64,000 bases of DNA, taken from assembly GCA_023079485.1 (NCBI GenBank), contig CM041089.1:12911001-12975000 (forward strand), in the 5' to 3' direction. Origin of the DNA: Archilochus colubris (lineage: Eukaryota > Chordata > Aves > Apodiformes > Trochilidae). Under the pieces are notes generated by a model. That model was not told the origin of the DNA and made no database searches. It saw only the letters and a list, made by a program, of their open reading frames with translations. A program made the position numbers and the translations under genes. Positions 24,605 to 37,842 of this stretch are shown one piece after another (positions within the stretch are counted from its first letter, which is position 1; each line of letters opens with the position of its first letter).

Positions 24605-24627
24605 TTTTTTTTTTTTTTTTTTTTTTT
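24605..24627 (+). repeat. Poly-T tract (23 T)
   Basis: This is an uninterrupted T run, followed after a short gap by a second T-rich stretch at about 24654-24669. Confidence 0.9.
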
Positions 24628-25770
24628 GCACAGATCTATTATTCACTGCATTAATTTTTTTTTTTCTTTTAAAACTCAGCTATCAGGGGAAAAAAAAGTC
24701 TGGGCTGGGGGGAGGAGAGAATGTCAAAGAAAGAAAGAACAGCCTGGGGCAAGGAGATGCAATGCTGCAGCAATCTGTAGCACTGCATGCACCAGCAGCT
24801 CCAAACAGGCTGCTAGCTTCACATGTAGGATAGTTCAGGGGAATTTGAGAAAAAAAAAAAAAAAGAAAAAAAATGAAGAAAAGATAGAAGACAGCATGAG
24901 CACTGTTTGTCTTGGCTGGTTAGCACGTTATCCCCACCTGCATTTGATTCTGCTGAGGCTCTGGACTCCTCCCTCCCTTTGGAGCCATGGCAATCCAGGA
25001 AGGCAGGAGGGGAAGGGAGACAGAACACTTTGTACTAGCAGCCAGACCACTGTTTAACTTCTTCAGCCAAAAAACAAATATGAAAATGGAAAGATTTTAT
25101 GGTGAGATACAGCAACAGACCCAAGCAGTCCTGCAAATCCTTCCAGAGTTGCTCATTCAAGGTTTTCAACCTGCAGACTTTTCTTCTGATGAATCCCAGT
25201 GTTTGTTTTGTAGTAGTAGTACTAAACACTTACAAAGTGATGTGAACCATCAGTTCTGCCATACAGACTTCTATCTGCTGGGATTATTTTCCAAATCTGC
25301 CTAATTTCCACTCATATTCACACCTCACTCCTTTTTCAGTTTCATTGAAATGAAACCCAGGAAATTACCTCTATGTGTACCAAGCCTGGATGCAGTGCAC
25401 TGGAAATACACCAATCTTGAGCTTTTGAAAATGCACATAACCAAGCAAAAATTCTGTTACAAACTGTGTTTTCACACAGTAAAAATGAAATCACTCCCTT
25501 CCCTAAAAACTATTTGATTTCAGCCTGCTTTTGCAGGTAATCTCCCTCGAAATGCAGAGCAGATTCTAACAGCACTGTTGTACACTGGCCCTGCAAAAGA
25601 TGAAATGAAATTTCTTTAGCAGTAACTAGTCTGGCAAACACAGATTTATCTTATTTCCTACCTAAAAAAGAAGAGATGCAACTGAAGATTCAACACAGTG
25701 CTAAATCTGCAGACTTAGATTCAATATCCCTCCAAATGATGCTGTGCAGAGCAGAGAGAACAACAGGCAG

Positions 25771-26346
25771 ATTCATAGAATCATAGAATCATAGAATTAG
25801 CCGGGTTGGAAGGGACCTCAGAGATCATCTAGTCCAACCCTTGACCCACCGGAGCAGTTGCTAGACCATGGCACTGAGTGCCACATCCAGTCTTTTTTTA
25901 AATGTCTCCAGGGACGGAGAATCTACCACCTCCCCGGGCAGTCCATTCCATAGCCTAATCACCCTCTCCGTGAAGAAATTCTTTCTAATATCTAACCTAA
26001 ACCTCCCCTGGCACAACTTAAGACTGTGTCCTCTTGTCTTGTTGAAGGTCGCCTGTGAAAAGAGTCCAGTTCCCACCTCGCTACAGCCTCCTTTCAGGTA
26101 GTTGTAGACAGCAATGAGGTCTCCCCTGAGCCTCCTCTTCTTCAGGCTGAACAGCCCCAGCTCTCTCAGCCTCTCCTCATAGGGCCTGTGCTCGAGTCCC
26201 TTCACCAGCCTGGTTGCCCTCCTTTGGACCTGTTCCAGGACCTCTACATCCTTCTTAAACTGAGGGGCCCAGAACTGGACACAGTACTCGAGGTGTGGCC
26301 TAACCAGCGCTGAGTACAGGGGAAGAATCACCTCCCTGGACCTGCA
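25771..26346 (-). mobile_element. Young CR1 LINE, 5'-truncated, intact tail
   Basis: On the plus strand it opens with three ATCATAGA-type octamers (reverse complement of ATTCTATG) and GGTTGGAAGGGACCTCAGAG. It continues through the 3' untranslated block into an uninterrupted 156-codon ORF2 remnant on the minus strand, ending at the truncated 5' side near 26346. It belongs to the same subfamily as the copy at 37343-37842, with only three amino-acid differences over 114 shared positions. GCAGATTCAT occurs at both edges (25767-25776 and 26344-26353), so a target duplication or microhomology is possible. Low divergence suggests a fairly recent insertion. Confidence 0.92.
25861..26331 (-). pseudogene. 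CR1 ORF2 C-terminal fragment (open, truncated)
   Basis: The frame reads [20 protein letters not shown], then [20 protein letters not shown], then [15 protein letters not shown], then the conserved C-terminal block [20 protein letters not shown] and VALSAMV before a stop. This block (aromatic pair, R, W-N-x-L-P) is typical of the end of CR1-clade ORF2 proteins. The endonuclease and the catalytic palm are missing, because the element is 5'-truncated. The stop after VALSAMV is the normal ORF2 end of this subfamily. Confidence 0.85.
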
Positions 26347-26353
26347 GATTCAT

Positions 26354-29300
26354 CCCTCATTGGCAATAGAACTTTTTTTTTTTTTTTTTTAATGGAAATA
26401 CCTCCCAGAAAGACAGAGAAAATAGAGGTAAAACTTGCAGGGCACCTGCTGGTGCTGTGACAAGCATTTCTCAACCAGAAAGTCTCAGAAAGTGGAGACA
26501 GCTGGAGACCCCTCGAAGCATCATATCATCAGAATGACAAGACTCCTTTTTAAAGCCTTGGAAATGGTAAACTAGTATCAACTTTTTATCTCATGCACAG
26601 AAAAATGTGTCTAAGAAGCTGAGCAAAACATAATCAGAAATGAGAAAAACCTTATTTTCATGTGTTAGGAGATTTTGGTACAAAAATCCACCTCTTAGAA
26701 CATGGCACCTAAAAGCAATTACTTAAACCATTAAATTTCTAAATTTCTAAAACCAACCAATTTCTAAAATGTGATTGATCAAATATATATTCCAGCATTA
26801 CTTTACAGTTATCCTGCACGTTACATGCAGCTTGTTGACTGTTTTTCATTGATTTTTAATTGAGGGAGGGAATAGCACCCTTCAGTGGAAGCTGCAATGC
26901 TCAATCACAAACTCTTGAAGATGGGGGACCCCAAAACTAAGAGAAGTGCTAAAGGAAAGCAAACAGCTAGAAAGAAAGGAAGAAGAAGAGCAATTCAACA
27001 TGCTTTCCTCCTTCCCATCTCCCCCCCTCCACGGAGGGCTTAGGAACCACAGAACAATCCTGATCCCTGAGTCACTCCTGAGTCTCACAAGAGGAATGTT
27101 GCTGAGTATCAGCTCTAGGGACTGTATTCTTGTCCATAATGTAATAACACTCAGAGAGTGACTTTCTACCTGAATACCATGGTGGAACTTATTTTTTTCC
27201 ATGTCATTTCAGTCTTCTCCAGCCAATGGGCTTTCTCTAGGTATCAACACAGATGTATGCTTTGGAGCCACTCATACTGTTGCTTTTTACAGCCAGAACT
27301 TGGCTGCTGGGTTGTAATCCAGGCAATTTATTTGAGATGTCTATTTTAGGAAGATATGCATCATGCTCTAGATATGCTTTTTTTCCTTCCCAACCATTGA
27401 GTCTAGACTTACAGATCAGAGGTCAACAGCTAATAGTAAAATATCCAAAGAGTCAAGACAAATCCCCCTCCCTCTGGGTTGAAACCCTTCTCTCCCTTTC
27501 AGCCATCCCATGCCACATCACACTCAACAGCCCTAGAATCAACAACCTCTGGAAGCTCCAAGCATAGGCTTTTCCAGTTTAGAAGCTAAGCATCATGTCC
27601 AAATCCTGCTGGGAACTGGGATAAGCTGCTAGCAATAATAATTTGTCCTAGTGAAGGCTCCTACAGACCTGGAGCTCAAAGAAAGGCAAGAACAGGGAGC
27701 TGGTGCCTAGGTTCCCAACAGCAATTATCCAAACCTTTACCCTTCAGAGGGAACTTCACAGCCAGGAAGCTTTCAGAGCTCATTTATTTCCTTCCCCATT
27801 ACAGGAACATTCATCAGCACAATCTTTTAACATCTCCAAGAGTCAGACTTTTGCCAGTTCTTCAGCTGGATTAACTTAAACCCAGAAGTGAAAGAAAGAA
27901 ACATGGGCTTTCAAAGCAGGGCCATTTTTGTGACAGCCTTCTAAAACAAAAACAAAACAACAACAACAAAAAAATCCCTAAAAAGACACAGTTTTTCCAA
28001 ATCCAAAAGAGCTTTCCTTATTCTCCCTGGATTTTGTCATCAGAGTTTAAGTGGACGGGGCTGAGACCAAGAAATATCTTGAAGACTTGTGTCTGAGGAA
28101 AAAAACATAAGGGGAGTCAGAAGAAAAATGTTTTTCTAATGAAAAAGGTTGACATTATTCAGGAAAGAGAATTGATGGGATCACAGTAATACCACCGTTT
28201 TCAAACAAAATTTCATTGACTTTCACTTTATTAATCATTCCTCAAATTGCCCTCAGTGGTGCCAGAAGCAGAATAAATGATGATAATAGCACTAGTTTGG
28301 GTTTGTGGAGCCTCCATAGCTGGGTGGCACCTAAATAAAAGCATCTGAAGTGCCAGAAGCCAATCTGTGGTTTGGTTTTGGATTAATTTACAGTTTGGTT
28401 TGGCTTTGGAACAGATCTAAGCATGACTGTGTAGGGGCTGAGAACACAGAGCCTGCTGGGGGGGTGGGCAAGGGTTTTATTTCACCAATGCTGAGATTCA
28501 TGGTGAGCCTCCTCTTTTAGTTGTTACATTTAATCAGGATTATGGAGCTGTTGGTTGCTAAAAGAACTGCTAGAGTTAATTATCTATATATATATATATA
28601 TCTCATTAATCTATGTATACACCTGGGCAGGTCCAGATGTGACTGCAGAATCAGGCCCTGAAGTTGGGTTGCTTTAAGTACACACAGAACAGAATATGGT
28701 GACATGAAAATAAAGGACTGGTAGCTTCAGTAAAGTTCTGACTGCTTCTGAAAGCAGTTTCATTGCACAGCTTCCTATCCCAAATTTCCAGGTGATGAAA
28801 TCAGGGGAAAGTAAGGACAACTATGTGAGCATTTAAGCTGTATGCATTGCTCAGAGGCTTAAACACAGAAAATTAAAACTAGAATGGTGTAACAGAGAAG
28901 AGCTCAGTGTTATTTGACAGTGCTTAAAATATCAATAAGATCCTTATGATTTATGAAGTCCCATGAGATGACTGGAGTATGAAAAGGGACATGATAGCAT
29001 GTCTGGTTCTAGGAAGCCACACCTGTAGGGCATACAGACACTTCCTAAAAATGTAACTAGGTCAGGTTACACAACTCTCAGAAGAGGAGGTGGCTGGTTT
29101 TTGCTGCATTTAGATGTGCACTGATTGTCTTTGTGCTGTGCCTTTCATTTTGCAGCTCAAACTGAGAAAATGAGGACTACAGGAGGTCTGTACAGCCCAA
29201 GCACAAGGGTAAGAGTTTGGCAAGACCTTGACACGTTTGTGTCATTTCAAAATACTTGTGTATACCTGTGACACACACAACTTCTTGAACATTCATGGTC

Positions 29301-32300
29301 TCAAGGCTCCCAGATACACTTTTTTTTTTCTAAATATCACCACATTTTAGAAGAAATCAAGTTTCAAAGTATATACACCTCACAGATGTTATGAAGGGAG
29401 AGAGAACACATCCTGTGATAGGAAAATAGATGTTGGATTGTTCAGCCTCATAAAGCAAAGCCAGAGAAAAGATGGCATGGCCCTATAAAACTATGTCTGT
29501 AGAGCAGAAGATCAAATGGCAACAGACTGGTAATGAACAAATGTGGATAAAGCTAAAAAAAAACCTTTTAGCTGTCTGCAGAGTGAAGTGCTGTAGCTGC
29601 TTTCTAATGAGGGTTGTGGTGATAGGACTAACTGCCTCTCATATGGGTTTTGAAGGGATTAGGGAAGGGACTGGTTAATTTCTAGAGCAAAACTCACAGA
29701 AAACAAGTTTCTGATGCAATCTGTAGATATCCTGTACCTTGGTAACTACAACAGAGTTTGAAAGGGGAATGTTATCTCCAGTTTTAATGTGTTTATACCA
29801 AACCCAAGCTTTCATACCTTGTGGTGGCTAGGAAGAATTATTCACCCTCTTACCCTTGTGTCTGATATTTTCCTCCCTGCACTGCAGAGCTGGAGCCCAG
29901 CAGTAGGAGATGCAGACACACTCTTCACACCATGACATTCCCCTCAGTGTCTAGCTGGCACATCCCACTGCCACTCACAAAACAGCACAGATTTTTCCTT
30001 CAGGCCATACTGGCTGATACCCTACTGGCTTTCCCTCTTTCCTCAGAAGCAAAAGTTATTAGGCAGCTTTTTTGTCACCTGGGAGATGGATTTTGCACAC
30101 AATCTCATTTTGCAGTGCTCTTGCTCTCTACTCTCATGGTTCAATGGCATAACATGGCATGGCTTTTAACCTTCCACTAGAAATCTGTATTTTTAGAGGC
30201 TCCTAGGAAGTATTTTGTGTACTGTGATTGAAGGAATGGAAGGTTTGTGCACTCCTTAACTCAGCATCTATCTATGGTTGCAACTGGGGGAGATGAACCA
30301 CCAAGGCAGAAGGCGGTTCTTGCCAGCTCAGTGTTCCTGAATACCATTACAAACTATTATAAAAGACCTGTATGAACACAGGCACTGGAAAAAAGTCAAC
30401 AGAAAAGTCTTTTGGCTTGAGTGGCATTCAGTAATTGCATCTGAGAAAACAGCTGAAAAGAGGTTTAGCATGGGTTCATCTGAATTAAGTAGAACATCCA
30501 GTTCCTTCCTCATTTTGGCCCCTCTGAGAGTAATTTTCATCCCAGACATTTCAGGGCTGCAGCTTTGAAATGCATGAGAAGGGAGATAGAGCAGCCAGCC
30601 CTCTGGCAGGCAAGAAATAGAACAAGTGGGATGGTGATAGGAAGTGGAAAAGGGGAAAAGTCTGGCTTGGGAGAGGTTGGAACTGCAGTATCCCAAGGAA
30701 TGGAAAGGCCAGGAAGACTCTCACATTTTGTGATAAGCCTCTACTACAAAAATACATCTTCTGGATCTTCAGAGAAGAAGAGAAGCTGCACTACTTGGTG
30801 TTCACAGAAATGCTTTGCAACAGGTGAGGTTTATTTTAGTGTTAGGAGAAGACAACAGAGAGATTTTCCTACCAAGACATGAAAACCCACCCAAAGTGAA
30901 GAGCAGAACTCAGGACCTTTCTCTCTCTGTCCCATATTTACTCCTCTAGAGGACACTGTTGTATAAGAGCAGATGCACAGCAAATGCTACAAAAAACACC
31001 TTTTCTTTTTTTGCTTTTAAGAGACAGGACCCATCAGTGTCTGGTGTTCCAGGTAAGTAGCACTCCTGAATGATTTCTGCAGTGCATGGATATATTTTTG
31101 GGGGTAAGAACGTGCTCTTGATGGGCAATGTGAAGATTTACCTCTCTGTGCCACCATGCTGCCTTTGCCATCACCAAACAATCCATGAAGCCACCATAGA
31201 TACAATGGTTCCTTCCATTTCAAAACACACCTTCAGCATCCTGGGAAACAGGCTCAGTCCTCCCTCTGTGCTACCCTTTCCAACTTCAAAAACCAGCCCA
31301 GTAATTGCACCAGAGAAAGAAACATTTAGAATTTGTTATTTGGGGAAGAGAAAGGAAAGAAAAAGGCTGCAGGTTCCACAGATCTTAGGGTGGAAGTGGA
31401 GTGGATGCTAACTTGGGTGCAGCTCTCTAATGGCTGCATAAATAGCAGTAACCAGGCAGCTCCAGAGTCTATCAGATGACTGCATTCATTTGCTCTAAAT
31501 ATCACATTTAGTGATTTGTGCTGATTCTTCAGTTTGTGGGATTAGTTACAGTTCATTTTGAGTTCTAACTGTATTTCCATGTATTGTGTTAAGACCTGAT
31601 TCAAGAGTAGTTTTATTTGATAAAAACCAGATGTTCTTAAAAGGGACTCTCTCCTTCGTAGTACAAAACATTATTCTTAGCAATTGTATGGACCTTACAA
31701 AATTAATAAGCACAGCATCTCTCTGTGTGACATATGACATTATTATATTTTTCCCTGTTGAGGGACTTTTTAAGCCTTTGGGGTCACCACCTCTGGGTTT
31801 TAGGAGAAATGGAGAAGCACATGGTTCTAATTTTATCTTCAACCCTGCCCTCCTGCTGACATGTATGTTTACAATATGGTTCATCTGTTGACCCTTCACT
31901 CACATTTAAAATAATAGCTAACATTTTTTTGGGTCCCAATCACACACTGCTGTATGGCAATCAGCTTTTTAAGGCCAGTTGTTTTTCTTTAGTGCCTTTA
32001 GACATGCACATCTTCTCCAAAAGCCCTTGACTGCTTTTCTGAGTTGAAAACAGCACCAGCCACAAACCCAACTCCAGCTTGTCCGGATGCTTCTGCTCTT
32101 GTGGTGCTGGGGGGCACTTCATGTCTTTAAATATACACTGTCACCCTGCTCCCTGGGGAGACAGGAAAAGTCCTGGGGAGGTTGGAGAGATCCTTGAGGA
32201 ACCAGGGCTCAAACCCTGCTCTGGGCCACCCTGAAGTCCTCAGCAGCTGCAGGTCAGGGGGAGCTCAGCCCTGTGCCTGTCCCAGGGGACACAACCTGTA

Positions 32301-34579
32301 CCCCAGGTCCCTCCTGCACCAGGCTCACTGGAGTAAGTATGGAAGAGGCAAGGAAGGAAGAGGAGCAGCCTTCCAGAGCAACAAAGCCTTTCTCCAGTCT
32401 GTCCTGGGTGTTTGGAAGAACCCCCCCTCAATTTTCAGCAGGAAGCAAAAGGAAATGCTACAGGACAAGGAGGAACCTGATAAATGAGAGAGCTGCTTCT
32501 CCTCCTCTCTGCTTTCCCTCATATCAGAAGAAAGGTGAAAGAAAAAAGGAAAGAAGGAGGAGGAGACAGAAAGTAATCTCAATGTATTTTCTTTTTAATA
32601 TGGGAAAAAAAAAAACAGGAAAAAGCAAGTATTTTCCTTTTAAATTAAAGTAACCCATAATTAGAAAGATACCATTAGCACTCAAATCTCTTAAAGACAT
32701 TTTTTCTTATTTAAAACTGTGTTTACAACTTTTAAAAATTTAGATCAACTACATAGAGTGTTTTCTAGTAGGATGACTGTGAAAAGAACATGGAGAGCTT
32801 TCACTTACATAATGCTACATTATTTACTTGGTTATTTTCACCATACTGTATTAAATGCTACCATTTTAAATGAACTCATATAGATGCATGTCTTAGCCTA
32901 AGCAGCATAAAAGGGCATCACATTCATCATTTGCTCAGTTCAAAATATTTTCATAATTCTAAAGCTCAGCACCCTTGTTTACTGATTATCTGCTGTCCCA
33001 GTAGGTATTTACAATGTTTTTATTGATGTATTTGGCTTCCCATCAAAATTCTGTATATATTTTCCAGGCCTGAACCATATCAAGCTTATTACACAGCTAA
33101 AGAGACCTTCAAAAGTTTTAATGCCTTATTTTCAGGGACTGGGGCCAGGGTGTCCTTTCAGTGGATGTTATGGGAAGATATTTCAATGAAAACTGGGCAG
33201 ATTGAGGATTCCTGTTTCTTGGAGGAAGGGATATGGATATTGCTGCTGTAAGTCCTTAAAAACCTTGAGAAGAGCTGAAGAGAAGGGCAGTGGAAAGACT
33301 GAACAAAAACCAGAGAGCTGTAGGCAAGAGCTTTGTTCTGCAGAAAGAACCAGCAGAGCAAACTGAAGGAAGATGCTATCTTCACCTTCATGAGCCCAGA
33401 AATACACCCAGACACCACAGAGATGTTGTGTACAGCTAGAATCTCATGCTAACTGCACAGAGATTTCCTGTCCTATATATTTGGGTAATCCCATGCACCC
33501 CCCCAGGTTGTAATTTGGCTATATAACATTTCAAATATCTATACATGTATTTTTTTAACAGCAACTGCTCTACTCCCAAGCCATCTTGTAAAAGCCCAAT
33601 CCATAAATAACCCTTCTGAAGTCATTGCTGTTCAGAGTTAATATTAGCTGGAGAACCAGACCCTAAAACTGTCTTAACTGTGTCACTCTGATAATTCCCT
33701 CAAATCCCCTCCCCTTTCTTGGTGGTTCCAGTTGCCAGACTGGCAGATACCAGCCAAGAGACTTGGCAGCCCTGTCTCTCAGGAGTTGATGCCAGTGGCA
33801 GGACTGGTGTTCAGCATGTTTGGCTTTTTTCCTTTGAGTAATGAAGACATCATACAGCTTCTGCCCTCCCATCCCCATAACCTCTGCTCCTGGATGAGGA
33901 GTTTTTGGGCATGAGACATGGAGCTGCATAAAATCAATCAGAGTCAGTGCCACCAGGGAGGCTGTTCCTTGCCATGTTGGCAATTCACTAATCACTTCCA
34001 TTACCACTCCAAAGAGGAGGACAGATGGACATAGGATTCCTGAGTCAGCTGCAAACTGTGAGCAGTTTCCACATCCAGCTATTTCCAAAATCTTCTCTCC
34101 AGAACCATCTTTTCTTGTTTGCATCTTTGCCTGATTCAGTTTAAAAGTGCAACCTTAGCACCTTGGTTCTGTGCCAGTTAGCCAGCCATGACAAAGCCAC
34201 CTTTTTCCCTTCAATACTTGGGTGCAACTGAAGCTTTTGAAGAGAAAAGAAACAACCAGCTCCAAATTTTACAGTAATTCATTAATGTGTCACTGTAAGA
34301 GCTCGGATTTCCTGCCTTCATTTCCACCAATACATGGCAATGCAAGCAGAGAGCTGGAAACTTTCTTAATGCCTGCTTGCTCACAATTCCTGTAATCTCA
34401 TGACAAGAGAAAGCAGATAAGACTTGTTGCAATAATGGTCAAACCCTTAAAACATGGCCATACAAATATACTTTCCATGCTTAAAGAAAAGGATGAGTAG
34501 CAACATGATGGGGTCATCACACAGCACCGTGCATAAACCTTTCATACCCTGCACATGGGTCCTGGAGATGGGGAATGGA
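26354..34579. other. 8.2 kb non-coding stretch, no gene recognised
   Basis: No open frame exceeds 126 codons, and none shows family resemblance. Low-complexity elements present are a T-run near 26372-26390 and a TA microsatellite at 28584. A G-rich run lies at 28458-28474 and A-runs near 32606. A GC-richer patch at about 32080-32480 has overlapping frames on both strands but no CpG cluster, splice structure or recognisable protein. No transposon was recognised. Confidence 0.5.
28584..28602 (+). repeat. (TA)n microsatellite
   Basis: Eight to nine TA units lie between TTATC and TCTCATTAATC. Confidence 0.9.
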
Positions 34580-35130
34580 TGGAAAACTGCCCTGAGGAGA
34601 AGGATTTGAGGGTGCTGGTTGATGAGAAGCTCAACATAAGCCGTGCAGAAAGCCAACCTGGGCTTCAGCTGCAAAAGCAGAACCAGGAGGTGGAGGGAGG
34701 TGATTTTCCCTCTTAAATCCACTCTTGGGAGACCCCCCCTGCAGCACTGTGCCCAGTTCCGGGACCCCCAACACAAGAAGGAGATGGAGCTCTTGGAGTG
34801 TGTCCAGAGAAGGGCCAGGAGGATGATTAGAGGGCTGGGGCATCTCTCCTCTGAAGACAGACTGAGAGAGTTGGGGCTGCTCAGCCTGGAGAAGGGAAAG
34901 CTCCAGAGAGACCCTAAAGCAAATTCCAGTACCTGAAAGGGCTACAGGAAAGCTGGGAGAGGACTCTTTACAAGGGCACATAGAGATAAGACATGGGGTA
35001 ATGGCTTTAAACTGAAAGAGGGTAGATTTAGAGCAGCTACTAGGAAAAAATTCTTTAGTGTGAGGGTGGTGAGACACTGGCACAGGTTGTTCAGGGAAGT
35101 TGTGGATGCCCCATCCTGGGAAGTGGCACA
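34580..35130 (+). mobile_element. Old CR1 LINE, truncated at both ends
   Basis: Sequence blocks follow the CR1 ORF2/3'-UTR order: ACTGCCCTGAGGAGAAGGA, GGTGCTGGTTGATGAGAAGC, CAACACAAGAAGGAGATGGA, GATGATTAGAGGGCTGGGGC, GTGAGGGTGGTGAGACACTG, GTTGTGGATGCCCCATCC. Several internal deletions are visible: the segment after AACATAAGCCG lacks the 'caatgtgc' part. The 3' end is lost, so no octamer tail is present. It belongs to a different, older subfamily than the neighbours at 25.8 and 37.3 kb. The frame 34643-34936 still reads LLECVQRRARRMIRGLGHLS, then RLRELGLLSLEKGKL. Confidence 0.85.
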
Positions 35131-37342
35131 CAAGATCAGACCTGTTGCAGAGATTGATACATAAAGGACCAAGACTCATCTTTCTGTTTTTCATGCAATC
35201 TGGGCAGCTTCTTATTGCTACAAACCTCCTCTGTGCTCCCACTGCTAGTCAAGAAGAGGATGTAGAAGACTCCTAAAAGCTGCTGAGCTACTCCATGACT
35301 TCTTAGCCATGGCTGCAAAGCCTGAGGTACTGACCTGAGCTCAATACAAGTACCAGAAATTCAGCCACATGTTCCAGAGCACTGAAATGGATCTGACTCT
35401 CCAAATCCACCAGATTTACTTATGTCTGATACCTCTGACACATGTAGCATCATCACCATCAGCTCAGCTCTTCCCCTGATGTGCTGCAGCTCCTCTTTGT
35501 GTCTAATTTCCAACTCCTCTTTTGTCTGGGAAGGGACCTCATCTTTACTCTTTTTTGTAAAAAATCAGTGAGAAATGGGCTGGGCCTTGAGGTACTACCA
35601 TAATTCAAATATTATGGTTACTCTTAATAACAACAAGAGCTCTTAATACTCTTAATAACAAAAGGAATATATGTCCTGTTAGGATGAGAAGCACTGTGTT
35701 GACAGCTTCACTTATGCAGAGGTAAAAACTGATGTTTAAAACCATAAAAAGTAAGAGAGCATCAAATGTCTGATGATGTAAAAAGAGCTTGCTTGAACTA
35801 TGGAAGCCACAGCAAGAAATGCTTCAGGTGCTACATCCACACAGCTCTGTGCACTCACATCCTTTTTCCCTTTTTTGACTGACAGATTTTCACACAAATC
35901 CTTTGGTAAAATTAAAAAAAAAAAGAAAAAAAAGAAAAAAAAAGAAAAGTTTTTCCATTGACTCAGATGAAACGGTTACAAAACATTAAGTCTACCAAGA
36001 GTGGTTTGTGCAGAGAAAGGAACTCAACAAAGTGAATACTTTCAAATTCTAACTGTAGCAGATGTTGTTTGGGTCATTTCTAGCTGGCTGTGAAGTTAGA
36101 GGCCCAGAACTGTGGTTTCATATGTGGTTCAAGTATTGGCTGCACTTATGCTGGGGGAAAAAAAATAAAAGAAAAGAAAGCTGCTTGCATGCAGGACCTG
36201 GCATGCATTGTTTAAAAAACAAAACAAAACCCAAAAACCCAAACTGGGGCTGTCTTCAATTATTTTCCATTACAGCATTGTCTGCAGATAATTGCTCCAT
36301 GTTTTCCATTAAGGAGTGCCAAATGAATGAGTAGGTTATAGAATGTATAAATTCCACTGGTGATGCTGCCCTGTGTCAGTAAATAACATGAAACACAATC
36401 TCCCTTCAACTATATGACATTTCCATAGGGTTAATCTGCATTTTTTAAGTGTCCAATGTTATTTACCATATCTTCCATCAACAGCTGAGGCTGGGGACTC
36501 AGAGAAAATCCAGGCAGTGGGAAGTTAGTGGTTTCAAAGAGGTCTTAACTGGGGCTAAATGGTCAAATGTCTTGTAAATTGATTGTTGTCAGAGCAGGGG
36601 GGGTTAAAATCTGAAAGAACAACACATCCCACAGGTCTTTCCTCTGCATGAAACTCAAGGACTTGCACAGGTTTCCACAGATTTCAAGATCAGGCTCCAC
36701 ATGGCATTTTGGTTGTTCCCCCAAAACAATATTTTCCCCAATTCTTTTGTAAAACACTTTGTCTGCTTCTATACCCTGGCTACTGGGCTCAGACTGGGGA
36801 AGCTGGGGACAAGAGGAGCCCCCAGGAGCTGATGTCTGGGGTTCCCTCTGGCAAGCAGGGCTTGGGCATCCCTTCCCAAAAGCAGCAGGCATGCAGTAGC
36901 AATTGCACACCAGGAAAGAGACGATGCCAAACATGATGCAGGGGAATTTCTATGATGGAAGAATCCAGGAGACATTTCCCAGATGTTAACATCCTCCTGT
37001 ACGGAGCTGATGCTGGACTCAGCTCAGTTACAGTGAAGTTTTGCTTTTTAATACCAAGAATTATTAACACTCATAACCAGAAAATGTAATACACAGCCCA
37101 AAATAATTGTACTGCAGAAGTTGATCTACCTGACCTATAAAAATACATGTGTGACCACTGCTGCCAAAAGGGGCTCAGTAAGCAAATAATAAGCTATAAT
37201 TACACTGGAAACTCCATAATTACACCTTAATGGCAACATAGCTATACCCTTCCCTTATTATTCTGACCAAGCTATCAAGATACACACCTCTAAACATAAT
37301 AAAACCATGATCAGCACATTATAAAGACTGTACTGCTGCATC
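35131..37342. other. Non-coding stretch, no gene recognised
   Basis: The 123-codon minus frame at 36563-36934 overlaps several other frames and is not recognised. The 36.35-36.50 kb and 37.08-37.30 kb parts are AT-rich and contain TAAT/ATTA words, but nothing definite can be said of them without comparison to other species. Confidence 0.5.
35908..35949 (+). repeat. A-rich simple repeat, (A7-9 G)n
   Basis: A-runs of seven to eleven bases are separated by single G residues. Confidence 0.85.
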
Positions 37343-37842
37343 CTGGGCCCCTCAGTTTAAGAAGGATGTAGAGGTCCTGGAACAGGTCCAAAGGAGGGCA
37401 ACCAGGCTGGTGAAGGGACTCGAGCACAGGCCCTATGAGGAGAGGCTGAGAGAGCTGGGGCTGTTCAGCCTGAAGAAGAGGAGGCTCAGGGGAGACCTCA
37501 TTGCTGTCTACAACTACCTGAAAGGAGGCTGTAGAGAGGTGGGAACTGGACTCTTTTCACAGACGACCTTCAACAAGACAAGAGGACACAGTCTTAAGTT
37601 GTGCCAGGGGAGGTTCAGGTTAGATATTAGAAAGAATTTCTTCACGGAGAGGGTGATTAGGCATTGGAATGGACTGCCCGGTGAGGTGGTAGATTCTCCG
37701 TCCCTGGAGACATTTAAAAAGAGATTGGATGTGGCACTCAGTGCCATGGTCTAGCAACTGCTCCGGTGGGTCAAGGGTTGGACTCGATGATCTCTGAGGT
37801 CCCTTCCAACCCGGCTAATTCTATGATTCTATGATTCTATGA
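37343..37842 (+). mobile_element. Young CR1 LINE, 5'-truncated, intact tail
   Basis: It starts abruptly inside ORF2 at CTGGGCCCCTCAGTTTAAG and runs to three perfect ATTCTATG octamers before GATCCATTCC. Subfamily and state match the minus-strand copy at 25771-26346. The two share nearly every coding position over the overlap, so they probably come from closely related source elements. No clear target duplication is visible. Confidence 0.92.
37410..37754 (+). pseudogene. CR1 ORF2 C-terminal fragment (open, truncated)
   Basis: The open frame covers [20 protein letters not shown], the [15 protein letters not shown] block, [20 protein letters not shown] and the VALSAMV end. It differs from the 25.9-kb copy at three residues (S to R, A to T, L to H). 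The first codon used by the frame is not a natural start; it simply lies within the truncated element. Confidence 0.85.

Larger units (their letters stand above)
22102..25770. other. Non-coding stretch, A/T-run rich, no gene recognised
   Basis: The largest open frame (191 codons, 24482-25057, plus) passes through a 23-T run, a T-rich stretch and two A-runs, which give phenylalanine and lysine strings. It overlaps a 146-codon frame in another phase. It has no recognisable domain, so I treat it as chance. Confidence 0.55.

Noticed and set aside
24482..25057. 191-codon open frame on the plus strand
   Set aside because: It is kept open by poly-T and poly-A tracts (phenylalanine and lysine strings) and has no recognisable domain.
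28458..28474. G-rich run that fits a loose G-quadruplex pattern
   Set aside because: One run of seven G has to be split to make four tracts, and no other regulatory feature is nearby.
32080..32480. GC-richer patch suspected as a first exon or CpG island
   Set aside because: CpG dinucleotides are few, frames overlap on both strands and no splice or promoter structure is visible.
34631..35242. 203-codon open frame on the minus strand
   Set aside because: It is the antisense shadow of an old CR1 element on the plus strand.
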